From: Mycobacterium sp. 852002-51057_SCH5723018
Lineage (GTDB): Bacteria; Actinomycetota; Actinomycetes; Mycobacteriales; Mycobacteriaceae
Direction: 5' to 3'
Assembly (NCBI RefSeq): GCF_001667035.1
Contig: NZ_LZIR01000077.1
Location: 1 to 34,460 of the forward strand
DNA length: 34,460 nt
Shown here in pieces: positions 16,398 to 24,532 of the stretch. The notes below the pieces were generated by a model. The model searched no databases. It worked only from the letters and a program-made list of their open reading frames with translations, and was not told the DNA's origin. Every line of letters starts with the position of its first letter. Within the stretch, counting starts at the first letter, position 1. A program made the translations under genes and the position numbers.

Positions 16398-18610
16398 TGT
16401 CCTTGTTCCGGTAGGCCGAAGGTGATGTCGAGGGTCGTGCCGGTGGGGCTGCTGTCCACTTGCATTGCCTCGCTGAGCGTCCGCATCAGCACCAGCCCGC
16501 GACCGCTGTTGCCAGGGTTGGCGGCCGGCGTCTTCCACGAACCGGAGTCGGTGATCCGAGCCTGGAGCTTGCCGTCAACAATTTTGGCTTCCAGCAGCAT
16601 CGTCCCGACGCCGTGCCCGCGGTATGCGTGCTCGACGCAGTTGGTGCACGCTTCGTTGACGACGAGCACGATGTCGCCGGCCAGCGCATCCGGGACGTCG
16701 ACCGAACGTAGCCACGCGGCCAACCGGTGCCGGACGTCGACCAATTGGTCTGCGGTGGCTGCGCTTTCGATGCGGAAGTGTTTCGGCTGGTGCCGGTAGA
16801 CCACCATCGCGACATCGTCGTCATACCCCGATGCCGGGGCGAGTGCGCTCACCACCGCGGCCGGAACGGCGTCCAGTGGCAACCGCATCGTGTCGACCAA
16901 AATGTCTGCGGCGCGGGCGATTCCAATGTCGATCGATTCGTGTTTCCGCTCGACGAGGCCGTCGGTATACAGCATCAGCGCCGATCCTGGCGGAAGCACG
17001 CGGGAGGCTTGCGGGCGCGGTTCGTCCCGGCGGACCGCGAGCGGCACCGACGCCGCGTCGGTCAGCACGCTCGTCCTCGCGGGCGCCGGCCCGGCCAGCA
17101 TCGCGGGCATATGGCCGGCGTTGCTGTAGTGCAAGACACCGGATTCGGTGTCCAGGATCGCCAGGAAGACGGTGGTGCAGTACGCATCCGGAATCAGCGA
17201 CGCCGCCGAGTCGAGTTGCTCGAGCAACAGCGCCGGCTGGGCGCCCGTGATCATCAGCGCGCGCGCCGAACTGCGCAGCTGGCCCATGATCGCGGCCGCC
17301 GGCAGGCCACGACCCACGCAGTCGCCGACGACGATGCCGATGCGGTGATCGTCGATCGGCAACACGTCATACCAATCGCCCCCGATCTCCAGCGGCGGGA
17401 CCGCGGGTTCGTAGCGGACGGCAAAACCCGGTGGCGGCTGCACCGAGGGCAGCATCGCGCGTTGCAGGGTCAGCGATGTCTCCCGGGCACTCTCGAACTG
17501 ACGCACATGCTGCATCGCCAGGCTGAGGTGCCCGATCAGAACCGTGACCAAAAGCCGGTCCTCGGCGCTGACCCAGCGAGGTTTGCGAAGCTCCAGCAAC
17601 AGCGCGAGGTCTCCGGACCCGGAAAGCACCGCGACCAATCCCTGTGCCTTACCGGGGTTTTCGGGACGCTCGACCGTCTTGGCAGTCAGCGGCAGCTGAT
17701 GACGCGCGTCCTGGAAGGTATCCCGCAACCAGGGATCCATTCTGCGCCAGGACGGTTCGACGGGCTCCCCGGCGATCTGGACGGTCGGATCGCCCCCGCC
17801 GCTGGGCCATGACACCGCGATCACCCGCTGGACGTCGATCGCGGTCCGGCACTCCTCCAGGGTGATCGACAACAGCTCGGCGACGGTCTTGGCCACCGCG
17901 ACGGCCGTCGCCAGGCGCAGGACCGCGCTTTCCCGGGCCGCAAAAGCCCGTTCGGCGGTGATGTCTCGAATCGTCCCCACATAGACGGCCCGGTCGCTGT
18001 CGGTCTCCTTGACCGCGTTGATGCTCACCATCACCCAGGAGAGGTGGCCGTCGCGGTGCCGAATCGGCGTTTCGTACTCGGCGCTGCCAATGCTTCGCAC
18101 CAGCGATTGTTGTTCGCGCGAAGTCTTTTGGTCGACCAGCCACGGGTGCGGCCACCGGTAGGGCAGACCGTCGGCGGGGTAGCCGAGGATCTCGATGAAG
18201 GCATCGTTCACCTCGATCACCGAGCCTTCGTGATCGGCCACGAAGAAACCCTCCTGCAGCGAATTCACCAGGGCCGAACGGAATTTGTCGCGGTCGGCCA
18301 GCCCCTCGGCACGGGCCCGTTGTTCCTCGTAGCGCCTGGTGCCGTCGAGAAATCCGCGCGTCGCCACGTCAAGCGGCGCCAGCGTCTGCAACAGGAATTC
18401 GAGCGCGTTCGGTCTATCGGATGGATAGTCCTCGGCCAGCTCGTGGACCAGGTGGAAATGCTGCTCGACGATATCGAGCATGCTGATCTGATCCTGCAGG
18501 GCGCGGCGCCCAAGCTCATGGCCGACCGCCAGCGTGTCCTCGTCTCGCGCCTGCAGGTAGGCGCGCAAAGCGACGGTGTATCGGACCCGAAAATCGTCGC
18601 TGGCGCTCAT
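16394..18610 (-). CDS. RsbU-type PP2C phosphatase with PAS, GAF and RsbW-like kinase domains
   Basis: A 738-residue signalling protein. Residues 1 to about 95 resemble the RsbU N-terminal domain that binds RsbT. A PAS domain follows (about 105-215, SLQEGFFVADHEGSVIEVND...GTIRDITAE), then a GAF-like domain (about 225-370). The SpoIIE/PP2C phosphatase domain (about 385-590) has all metal motifs: GGDWYDVLPID, VGDCVGRGLPAA, LYTDGLVER and GYDDDVAMV. The C-terminal HATPase domain (about 605-738) has VNEACTNCVEHAYRG and NSGRGLVLMRTL, as in RsbW anti-sigma kinases. It could both dephosphorylate and phosphorylate an RsbV-type partner such as RsfB. It overlaps the RsbX-like gene by 4 bases upstream and the iron-enzyme gene by 4 bases downstream. 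Confidence 0.92.
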   Translation of the reverse strand: MSASDDFRVRYTVALRAYLQARDEDTLAVGHELGRRALQDQISMLDIVEQHFHLVHELAEDYPSDRPNALEFLLQTLAPLDVATRGFLDGTRRYEEQRARAEGLADRDKFRSALVNSLQEGFFVADHEGSVIEVNDAFIEILGYPADGLPYRWPHPWLVDQKTSREQQSLVRSIGSAEYETPIRHRDGHLSWVMVSINAVKETDSDRAVYVGTIRDITAERAFAARESAVLRLATAVAVAKTVAELLSITLEECRTAIDVQRVIAVSWPSGGGDPTVQIAGEPVEPSWRRMDPWLRDTFQDARHQLPLTAKTVERPENPGKAQGLVAVLSGSGDLALLLELRKPRWVSAEDRLLVTVLIGHLSLAMQHVRQFESARETSLTLQRAMLPSVQPPPGFAVRYEPAVPPLEIGGDWYDVLPIDDHRIGIVVGDCVGRGLPAAAIMGQLRSSARALMITGAQPALLLEQLDSAASLIPDAYCTTVFLAILDTESGVLHYSNAGHMPAMLAGPAPARTSVLTDAASVPLAVRRDEPRPQASRVLPPGSALMLYTDGLVERKHESIDIGIARAADILVDTMRLPLDAVPAAVVSALAPASGYDDDVAMVVYRHQPKHFRIESAATADQLVDVRHRLAAWLRSVDVPDALAGDIVLVVNEACTNCVEHAYRGHGVGTMLLEAKIVDGKLQARITDSGSWKTPAANPGNSGRGLVLMRTLSEAMQVDSSPTGTTLDITFGLPEQGQ

Positions 18611-19233
18611 GTCGTGACTCCCCGGTGGCGGGCCGCCAATACCATCGCATCGTCGGTTTCCTTGGCGTCCTTACCGAGGACTTCTTCGGCGATGACGACG
18701 GCTGGGGCAGCGAAGTCGATGTGGTCCAGGTAATCCTCGGAGATTCCGTCGGTGCTTATCACGAGCAGGTCACCAGGTCGGATCGAAACTACCTGCGCCG
18801 GTTTGATTTCCGGTATGCGGTAGCCGACGATGCCCGCGGTCAGGCGTGCACTGGATCGGACGTTAGGACCGGTCGGGGCCTTGGTCACCAGATCGGCGGT
18901 GACGTTGCCGACGCCCGCCCACGTCAGCGTGCCCGCGGCAAAATCCACCCGCGCCAAGGTCATTGCGACTCCTCTGGTGCCGGCCAGCACGCGGTGGCAG
19001 AGCTGGATCAAAACTTCGAGCCGCTCAGAACTGGCGTGTTTGACCACATCGACGGCGCGCAGCGCAGCTTCTGCGGCGGCCGGACCATGGCCGAGGCCGT
19101 CCACCACGCCGAAAAGGGCGGCCTCACCGTCGATGTCGACCGCCATGCCGCGATCGCCGGAGGTGAACTCGCTGGGCAGAGGGCGACCCGCCCTTGCCCA
19201 CTCGATCGGCCCCAGCCGGCCATGTTCATGCAT
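18607..19233 (-). CDS. rsbX: RsbX-like PP2C phosphatase (stressosome feedback)
   Basis: A small single-domain SpoIIE/PP2C phosphatase of 208 residues, the size of B. subtilis RsbX (about 199), which resets the stressosome by dephosphorylating RsbS and RsbR. Seen are TSGDRGMAVDI, FGVVDGLGHGPAAAEAA, WAGVGNV, LLVISTDGISEDY and KETDDAMVLAARHR, so the metal-binding Asp residues are present. The ATG at 19233 lies 2 bases after the RsbT-like stop. An in-frame ATG at 19263 would overlap by 28 bases and is less likely. It overlaps the RsbU-type gene by 4 bases. Confidence 0.9.
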   Translation of the reverse strand: MHEHGRLGPIEWARAGRPLPSEFTSGDRGMAVDIDGEAALFGVVDGLGHGPAAAEAALRAVDVVKHASSERLEVLIQLCHRVLAGTRGVAMTLARVDFAAGTLTWAGVGNVTADLVTKAPTGPNVRSSARLTAGIVGYRIPEIKPAQVVSIRPGDLLVISTDGISEDYLDHIDFAAPAVVIAEEVLGKDAKETDDAMVLAARHRGVTT

Positions 19234-19235
19234 GG

Positions 19236-19646
19236 TTACGCACGGGCCGGAACCCATTTCCACATTTCGACGACCGTTCCGCGGCCCAGAGCCGAGTCGA
19301 CGACCAGCCGGTCCATCAGGCGGCGGGCACCGGGCAATCCCATCCCCAGCCCCCGACCGGTCGAGTACCCGTCTTCCATCGCGCGCTCGACGTCGGCGAT
19401 GCCGGGGCCTTCGTCCTCGGCGCGTACCACCAGGGCCTTGCGGCCCTCTCGCTCAGCCACCGTGACGCGGACGGCGCCGCGACCCGCGTAGCTGGTGATG
19501 TTGCGCGCGACTTCCGAGATCGCCGTGGCGATCATCGTGACGTCGGTCAGCGAGAACCCGAGGTCGAGTGCGAGCTGATGTCCGGCTTTGCGTGCGGCGA
19601 CGATGTCGTCGGGGTTATCGATATCGATGACGATGTCACCCGCCAC
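19236..19646 (-). CDS. rsbT: RsbT-like serine kinase (switch protein)
   Basis: A HATPase_c kinase of about 136 residues, like B. subtilis RsbT (133), which phosphorylates RsbR/RsbS and is then released to activate RsbU. Motifs are DDIVAARKAGHQLALDLGF near the N-terminus, the N-box TAISEVARNITSYAGRG, the G1 box DEGPGIADVERAM and the G2 loop GRGLGMGLPGARRLMD. The frame can start at a TTG (19673), giving a 38-base overlap with rsbS, or at a GTG (19646), giving 11; the second gives the family length and is used here. Its position between the RsbS and RsbX genes is the classic module order. Confidence 0.92.
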   Translation of the reverse strand: MAGDIVIDIDNPDDIVAARKAGHQLALDLGFSLTDVTMIATAISEVARNITSYAGRGAVRVTVAEREGRKALVVRAEDEGPGIADVERAMEDGYSTGRGLGMGLPGARRLMDRLVVDSALGRGTVVEMWKWVPARA

Positions 19647-20025
19647 CGTCGCGCCCGATCGTCGATTTCCCAACTCCCGGTTGACGATTCAACAGCGCAA
19701 GGCCCTCTTCGAGGTCCAGCGCGGTGTTCATGTCGTCGAACGCCAAACCGAGTTGGACCATCGCGAAGGCCACCTCTGGTTGCAGACCCACGATCACCGT
19801 GTCCGCGCCGCGCAACCGCGTCATGTGGGCGATGGTTCGCAGCGATCGGGCGGCGAACGAATCCATCACATCGATGGCGGTCACGTCGACGATGATCCCC
19901 TGCGCGCGGAACCGGCTGACCCGATCCATGAGGTCGTACCGCAGCCGTTCGGCGTCGGAGTCGGTCAGCGCGGCCTGCACCGAAGCGATCAGAATCGCGC
20001 CCTGTTTCAGGATGGGGACTGGCAT
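19636..20025 (-). CDS. rsbS: RsbS-like stressosome scaffold (STAS) protein
   Basis: A 129-residue single STAS-domain protein, the RsbS scaffold of the stressosome core. It begins MPVPILKQGAILIASVQ, typical of RsbS. The phosphorylation loop reads VTAIDVMDSFAARSLRTI, placing a Ser at the position phosphorylated by RsbT in B. subtilis RsbS (DSF motif conserved). The tail after about residue 110 (NRQPGVGKSTIGRDGGG) extends beyond the STAS fold and is coded where the rsbT gene overlaps. It lies 22 bases downstream of rsbR. Confidence 0.92.
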   Translation of the reverse strand: MPVPILKQGAILIASVQAALTDSDAERLRYDLMDRVSRFRAQGIIVDVTAIDVMDSFAARSLRTIAHMTRLRGADTVIVGLQPEVAFAMVQLGLAFDDMNTALDLEEGLALLNRQPGVGKSTIGRDGGG

Positions 20026-20047
20026 ACCGTGCTCGTGTTAGTCGTGC

Positions 20048-20941
20048 TCACCCGGTCAGCTCGCCGGTGCGCGTGACCTCGTAGCCCAGCAGGCGTTCGG
20101 CTTCCTCGATGCCGCCCTGCAGGTCGCCGACGGCGTTCATCTTCGACAGGTCCAGCCCGATGGTCACCAGCGTCAGCGCGATCTCGGAGGACAGGCCGGT
20201 GATGATCACGCTGGCACCCATCAGCCCCGACGCGTCGACCGTCTGCACCAGGTGGTTGGCCACCGTGGAGTCGATCGTGGGCACACCCGTGATGTCGATG
20301 ACGACCACCTTCGCGCGGTTCGCGCGGATGGCCCGCAGCAGCTGCTCGGTGACCTGGCGGGCGCGCTGACTGTCGAGCACGCCGATGATCGGCAGGATCA
20401 GCAGCTGCTCGCGCACCTGCAGTACCGGCGTCGAGAGCTCTCGGATGGCTTCCTGCTGCTGGCGGATGATGCGCTCGCGTTCCTGTACGAAGCTCACGCC
20501 CACGGTGTTGGCGATGCGGTTGGCCGCCGGCTCGTAGGCGTCGAGCACCCGATTGAGCATCTCGAATTCGGTCTGGTACTTCTCGAACAGCGAGCGCGCC
20601 AGCACGTCGCGCAGGAGCAGCACGATGCCGAGCACCTCGTCGGTCTCCACGCCTCGCGGGATGATTCGTTCCGACAGGTCGCGCGCGTAGGCCTGCAGCG
20701 CCTCGACGCTACCGGTTTCGAGCACCTCCACGTAGTTGTCGTAGACGGCGGTCGCTTCCGAGAAGAGCTCCTCGGGGGTCATCGCGGTGAGCAGTTCGGC
20801 CTCGGTGATTCTTCGGGCCCACTCCTCGCGCAGGACCGTCCGATTCTGTCGAAGGTGCTGGACGAGCTGCGGCAGCAGGCCCTCGCTGACCGTCTGCGCG
20901 GCGACGCTGGTGGTTCCGAAATCCGACGGCGAATCTGACAT
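20048..20941 (-). CDS. rsbR: RsbR-type stressosome sensor protein
   Basis: A 297-residue protein with an N-terminal sensory part and C-terminal STAS domain, which together with RsbS forms the stressosome and sets stress input. Residues to about 150 form a helical RsbRD-like/globin-type sensor region (no haem His pattern was identified). A helical linker (QQQEAIRELSTPVLQVREQ) leads into the STAS domain with TGVPTIDSTVANHLVQT (Ser225/Thr226 at the first phospho-site region) and VIITGLSSEIA (Thr248 near the second site). The ATG at 20941 follows GGGAGG at good spacing; an upstream ATG at 20953 does not. It is the first gene of the six-gene operon rsbR-rsbS-rsbT-rsbX-rsbU-like-iron enzyme, and diverges from rsfB across about 180 bases. 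Confidence 0.92.
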   Translation of the reverse strand: MSDSPSDFGTTSVAAQTVSEGLLPQLVQHLRQNRTVLREEWARRITEAELLTAMTPEELFSEATAVYDNYVEVLETGSVEALQAYARDLSERIIPRGVETDEVLGIVLLLRDVLARSLFEKYQTEFEMLNRVLDAYEPAANRIANTVGVSFVQERERIIRQQQEAIRELSTPVLQVREQLLILPIIGVLDSQRARQVTEQLLRAIRANRAKVVVIDITGVPTIDSTVANHLVQTVDASGLMGASVIITGLSSEIALTLVTIGLDLSKMNAVGDLQGGIEEAERLLGYEVTRTGELTG

Positions 20942-21123
20942 CTGGCCTCCCATGTGCCGCGTCGCGCTCCGCAGTGCGCAGCGCCCACCGGGGCCACGCG
21001 CAATGCCTATGGGGAGACTAGCCTGGGTTATCGCGGCGCAGGTGTCTAGGGCTTATTCTTCTTCCAGTTCGCACGGCAGGTTAGGCTTGCACCACACTTG
21101 AGGCCTGGGACGAAGGATCGCCA

Positions 21124-21492
21124 TTGTCAGCTCCTGATTCGATCACCACGTTGGTGGAAGACCACGATGGGGTCTCTGTGGTCAGCGTCAGCGGCGAAAT
21201 CGATCTGGTCACCGCTCCGGCCCTCGAACAAGCCATCGGCACGGTGGTCGCCGAAGGCCCGACGGCGCTGGTCATCGACCTGTCCGCGGTGGAGTTCCTC
21301 GGCTCGGTCGGCCTGAAGATCCTCGCCGCGACCTACGAGAAACTCGGCAACTCCACCGAGTTCGGTGTTGTGGCGCGCGGTCCGGCGACTCGCCGGCCGA
21401 TTCACCTGACTGGTCTGGACAAGACGTTCCCGCTGTACCCGACCCTGGACGACGCCTTGACGGCCGTGCGCGACGGCAATTTGAACCACTGA
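21124..21492 (+). CDS. rsfB: Anti-anti-sigma factor RsfB (Rv3687c-like)
   Basis: A 122-residue STAS-domain RsbV-type protein. In M. tuberculosis RsfB binds the anti-sigma factor UsfX (RsbW) and so frees SigF. The sequence is close to Rv3687c over its whole length: MSAPDSIT at the start, SVSGEIDLVTAPALEQAIG, and the phosphorylation loop VIDLSAVEFLGSVGLKILAA (Ser61 at the RsbV phospho-position). The start is a TTG with GAAGGA upstream. It is divergent from the stressosome operon, so the presumed final partner of the RsbT-RsbU branch is encoded next to it. It ends 6 bases from a convergent gene. Confidence 0.95.
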   Translation: MSAPDSITTLVEDHDGVSVVSVSGEIDLVTAPALEQAIGTVVAEGPTALVIDLSAVEFLGSVGLKILAATYEKLGNSTEFGVVARGPATRRPIHLTGLDKTFPLYPTLDDALTAVRDGNLNH

Positions 21493-21498
21493 CACAAC

Positions 21499-22509
21499 TC
21501 ATCTCATCAGCGCAAGGTTTCGCCAGAAGCTGACCAGGCTATCGGTGCCGCCGAATAGCGTTGTGAAGTTTGTGGAGTCGACCAGCACGACGTCTCCGGC
21601 CCGTTGCGCGTCGGGTGGCATCCAGATCAATGCATTGAATTCGGTGTTGCCCGCCTCCGTGAACGGATGCGGCCGCGTCGGATCCACCCGCTGCCGGCCC
21701 AGCACCCGCAGGTGGTCGCCCTCCGGTGCGGTCAGTTCGTAGTGCGGCAGATGCGGGTGGAAGTTGAACGTGGTGACGTTGTCCAGCAGTCCGGGCGCGT
21801 CCAGGTCCGGAAAACCGTTCAGCGGGGCGATGCGGTTGGTGCCCTCGATGACGGCCGGCCTCAGGCCCCATTTGTTGAGGACGGGAATGCCGAGCGCCGT
21901 CATCAGGGAACGCGTGTATTGGCTGAAGCGCTGCTGGCGCGGGACCAGCGGGTCGCCGTGGTGTAGGTACTCGACCTGGCGTTGGTTTGGGTCGTCGGTA
22001 AGGCCGACGTCGTGGTGTGGGGCCAACAGTAGGCACGTGCCCTCTCGCTGCAGCCAGCACTGGATCGCGGAGACCTCCTCGGGATGTGCCTCTTCCTGTG
22101 CGAGCACGTGATCGAGTCCGAACACCATGAGGGTGTCGGTGTCGGCCAGCACCCGCTCGTCGAGCGGTAGGTGGTAGCCGGCTTGGTCGATGCGTTGGAA
22201 CACTGCGACCGGGTGACCGGTCACCTCTCCGGCAAGTTCTTGGAAGTGCAATGTCGAGCGGTGGAACAACTCCAGCGTTCCGGCGATGCCTTGCAAGAAG
22301 TGCGCCTCGTCCCACTCCGCTGCCTCGTAGTTCGGCCAAGCCACCCTGCGGACCTCGGTCATTGTGGAGAATCGATTGTCCAATGCGGCGGGATCGCGTT
22401 GGGCTTCCCAGGGGTAGCTCCAGGTCCAGTAGATGCTGATACGGCGACCGCCCGCCGTCTGTTTGCGCGCAACGTGCGTCTGGTTGTAGGTGCGTGCCGC
22501 TGCGCTCAT
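21499..22509 (-). CDS. Hypothetical protein of the DyP peroxidase operon
   Basis: A 336-residue protein not recognised as a named family. A central Rossmann-like stretch (about residues 120-170: DERVLADTDTLMVFGLDHVL, IQCWLQREGTCLLLAPHHD) resembles class I amidotransferase-like or DUF4350-like folds, in which a gating loop follows an alpha/beta core; no Cys nucleophile elbow is seen. It is rich in His, Trp and aromatic residues, with no signal peptide or membrane segment. The ATG overlaps the DyP stop codon by 4 bases (ATGA), so it is translated with the peroxidase. It may be a partner or a substrate-processing enzyme; no function can be assigned from sequence. Confidence 0.78.
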   Translation of the reverse strand: MSAAARTYNQTHVARKQTAGGRRISIYWTWSYPWEAQRDPAALDNRFSTMTEVRRVAWPNYEAAEWDEAHFLQGIAGTLELFHRSTLHFQELAGEVTGHPVAVFQRIDQAGYHLPLDERVLADTDTLMVFGLDHVLAQEEAHPEEVSAIQCWLQREGTCLLLAPHHDVGLTDDPNQRQVEYLHHGDPLVPRQQRFSQYTRSLMTALGIPVLNKWGLRPAVIEGTNRIAPLNGFPDLDAPGLLDNVTTFNFHPHLPHYELTAPEGDHLRVLGRQRVDPTRPHPFTEAGNTEFNALIWMPPDAQRAGDVVLVDSTNFTTLFGGTDSLVSFWRNLALMR

Positions 22510-23822
22510 GGTGTCCTCGCAAGATACCTGAGGCCGTTCATGCCGGGAAGGAAGAAGTAGGCGCCGCCGGTGAGCGTGGTGAAGGCGGGCAACCCCTTGA
22601 GAACCTTGCGGATCGGGCGCTTGGGGATCTTGTATTCCAATGTGCCGTCCTGTGTTCCGCAGATCGGATCACGCTCGTTGCCCAGCTCGTGGAAGGTTCG
22701 GTCGTTGATCCACACGTTTTGGGCGAACTCGAATTGACGGACCAGGCTGGCGCAGATGATGAATGCCGCGATGCCCCGATCCGCGCCGTCGTCCTCGGCC
22801 CCCGCAGGTAAGGCGTCGCCGTAGGTCGCCCCGCGCCGGATCATCCGGCGACGGTTCATGTTGACCGTCGTGTCGCGCGGATTCAGCCGGCGGATGTGGG
22901 AGCCCAGCGGCACGGCATACCCGAATGGGTCCATCTCTTTGTAGTTGAAGGCGTTGTTGCGCATGGGGTCTGCGCCCAGTTGCGGGTTGTCGCGATCGGG
23001 CGCGAGGACCAGCGGTGCTCCGCTTCGCCACCGGCCCATCAGTTTCGCGGCCATCAGGTCTTGCCCCTCCGGCGTGTCCGCATGCTGTTGCAGGTAGCTG
23101 CGGAAGAGGCCGACATGCTCCCGCAGCCGCCGATACGCCATATAGCTGCCGTTGCGTGACAACTCCTCGGGCTGAGGCAATTTCGGGATGACGCCTTCCT
23201 CGTCAAGGTAGCCGAGGATGAACTCCCCGGGTTTCAGCGGTCCGCCGGAACCGGGTGTCGACTCCTCTCCGGTTCCCTCGATCACCGGTTGTGACAATCG
23301 GTCCCGGAATCCGAAATGGTCGTGGGCGTAGTCGAAGGGTGGCGTCGCGTTGAGATCGAGATAGGACAACACCCGCACGCCGGGACATCGGGCGACCAGG
23401 TCGGCGTGCACCGCGGTGCAACGCTGGTGCTCGGCGTCGTTGCGGGCGAACAGGATTGCGATCGCGTGCAGTGCATCATCGGCCAACCCGCCCACCCAAT
23501 TGTCGGGGGAATTCGATCCGGTGTCACCCAGGATGTCGGCGCGCGCGGCCATCCCCTCGCGAAACTCATCCGGGAAGGTGGCCAGATGGTCTTCCGAAAC
23601 GCCAAGCGCCCGAAGGCCGTTCCAGGTGAAGGCGAGCGTGATCCATCGATCCTGGCTATTCATCGTCTTTGTGGCGTCGGCGCCCGACTGGACCTTGTCC
23701 ACCAGCTCACCGAGCCATGCCCGTCCACCCGCCGGGTCGCCGAACGACAGGAATTCGTACCGACCGGTAATCGCTGGTGTGCGTGTCACCAGGATGTGCT
23801 GGATGTTGTCAAGGTCAAGCAT
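22506..23822 (-). CDS. DyP-type haem peroxidase
   Basis: A 438-residue dye-decolorising-type peroxidase using H2O2 on an unknown substrate. The distal motif appears as GFRDRLSQP (about residues 172-180), a variant of GFxDGxxNP that keeps the Asp and changes Gly to Arg. The proximal haem ligand is in HIRRLNPRD. The N-terminal ferredoxin-like half starts NIQHILVTRTPAITGRYEFLSF, and the second half includes the expected EFAQNVWINDRTF segment. Length fits the longer class of DyP enzymes. No Tat or Sec signal or encapsulin-targeting tail is evident, so it is probably cytoplasmic. It is the middle gene of a three-gene operon. Confidence 0.88.
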   Translation of the reverse strand: MLDLDNIQHILVTRTPAITGRYEFLSFGDPAGGRAWLGELVDKVQSGADATKTMNSQDRWITLAFTWNGLRALGVSEDHLATFPDEFREGMAARADILGDTGSNSPDNWVGGLADDALHAIAILFARNDAEHQRCTAVHADLVARCPGVRVLSYLDLNATPPFDYAHDHFGFRDRLSQPVIEGTGEESTPGSGGPLKPGEFILGYLDEEGVIPKLPQPEELSRNGSYMAYRRLREHVGLFRSYLQQHADTPEGQDLMAAKLMGRWRSGAPLVLAPDRDNPQLGADPMRNNAFNYKEMDPFGYAVPLGSHIRRLNPRDTTVNMNRRRMIRRGATYGDALPAGAEDDGADRGIAAFIICASLVRQFEFAQNVWINDRTFHELGNERDPICGTQDGTLEYKIPKRPIRKVLKGLPAFTTLTGGAYFFLPGMNGLRYLARTP

Positions 23823-23842
23823 CTATGTGCCCGGGCGACTAG

Positions 23843-24403
23843 CTACTGCATCTGGTCGAGCATGTCGGAGAAGGCCGCCTTCAGCCGGAGCGCCTTTTTG
23901 ATCTCGTCCGCGGTGACGTAGGGGTATTCGCCGTACTCGAGGAAGCTGGGGAAATGGTGCTCGCGCACAAATCTGATGAATGCCTCCGGGTTGGTTTGCC
24001 AGTCGTCTGGAAAGCCTTCCAGGTGGGTGAATGCCGTCGTGACGCCCGACTGCGAGAAGAGCTTGATCGCATCTTCGGTGTACTTGTCGAAGTCGGTGTC
24101 GAAGATCCCTTGGTATTGGAAGTGCAGTCCCGAGCCCACGTCGAAAAGGACCCATCGCAAGTAGTGCAGGCGCAGCGGAGCGAGCAGATCAGGCTGGGCT
24201 TCGATTGCTGCCTGGATCGTCGTGCCGTACTCGCGGATCGCGTCCTCGCGCCCCGGCTTGACCTTGGCGATGATCGAGAACCCATAGCAGGCGGGTGTCC
24301 TCGGGAAAACCGGTCCGGACCTGCCGCGCTGGAGTTCGAAGTATCCCTCCCGCGGAATGGCCATCGCGGCGGGTTTGCTCCATTCGTGGTCGTTCACCGA
24401 CAC
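23843..24403 (-). CDS. Hypothetical protein, first gene of the DyP operon
   Basis: A 186-residue protein starting at a GTG with GGGAGAG upstream. I do not recognise a named family. From residue about 36 the pattern CYGFSIIAKVKPGREDAIREYG, then LRWVLFDVGSGLHFQYQGIFD followed by a helical stretch, looks like a ferredoxin-like alpha/beta sandwich of the type found in dimeric alpha-beta barrel and DyP folds. The C-terminus has FPSFLEYGEYPYVTADEIKKALRLK. No signal peptide or membrane segment. It is 20 bases upstream of the peroxidase and probably works with it, perhaps as an accessory subunit; that is an inference from context. Confidence 0.78.
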   Translation of the reverse strand: MSVNDHEWSKPAAMAIPREGYFELQRGRSGPVFPRTPACYGFSIIAKVKPGREDAIREYGTTIQAAIEAQPDLLAPLRLHYLRWVLFDVGSGLHFQYQGIFDTDFDKYTEDAIKLFSQSGVTTAFTHLEGFPDDWQTNPEAFIRFVREHHFPSFLEYGEYPYVTADEIKKALRLKAAFSDMLDQMQ

Positions 24404-24532
24404 CGTGGCTCTCCCGCTCAGTTGGGGACGTTACTCCTCGATCCTCCTCCTCGGGGCGCCCCGCCGGGAAGGCCTTCGGAAATTGAAGGCGCGGCGGCCG
24501 GTGTTCAAACGCCTGGTGGGATGATTAGGGGC

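Noticed and set aside
20942..21123. A SigF autoregulatory promoter in the rsbR-rsfB gap
   Set aside because: No GTTT-N15/17-GGGTA match was found on either strand; the promoters for these two genes remain unidentified.
24510..24527. SigF-like promoter (GGTGT...GGGATG) before the DUF6328 gene
   Set aside because: The spacer is only 13 bases and the -10 lacks the T; not convincing.
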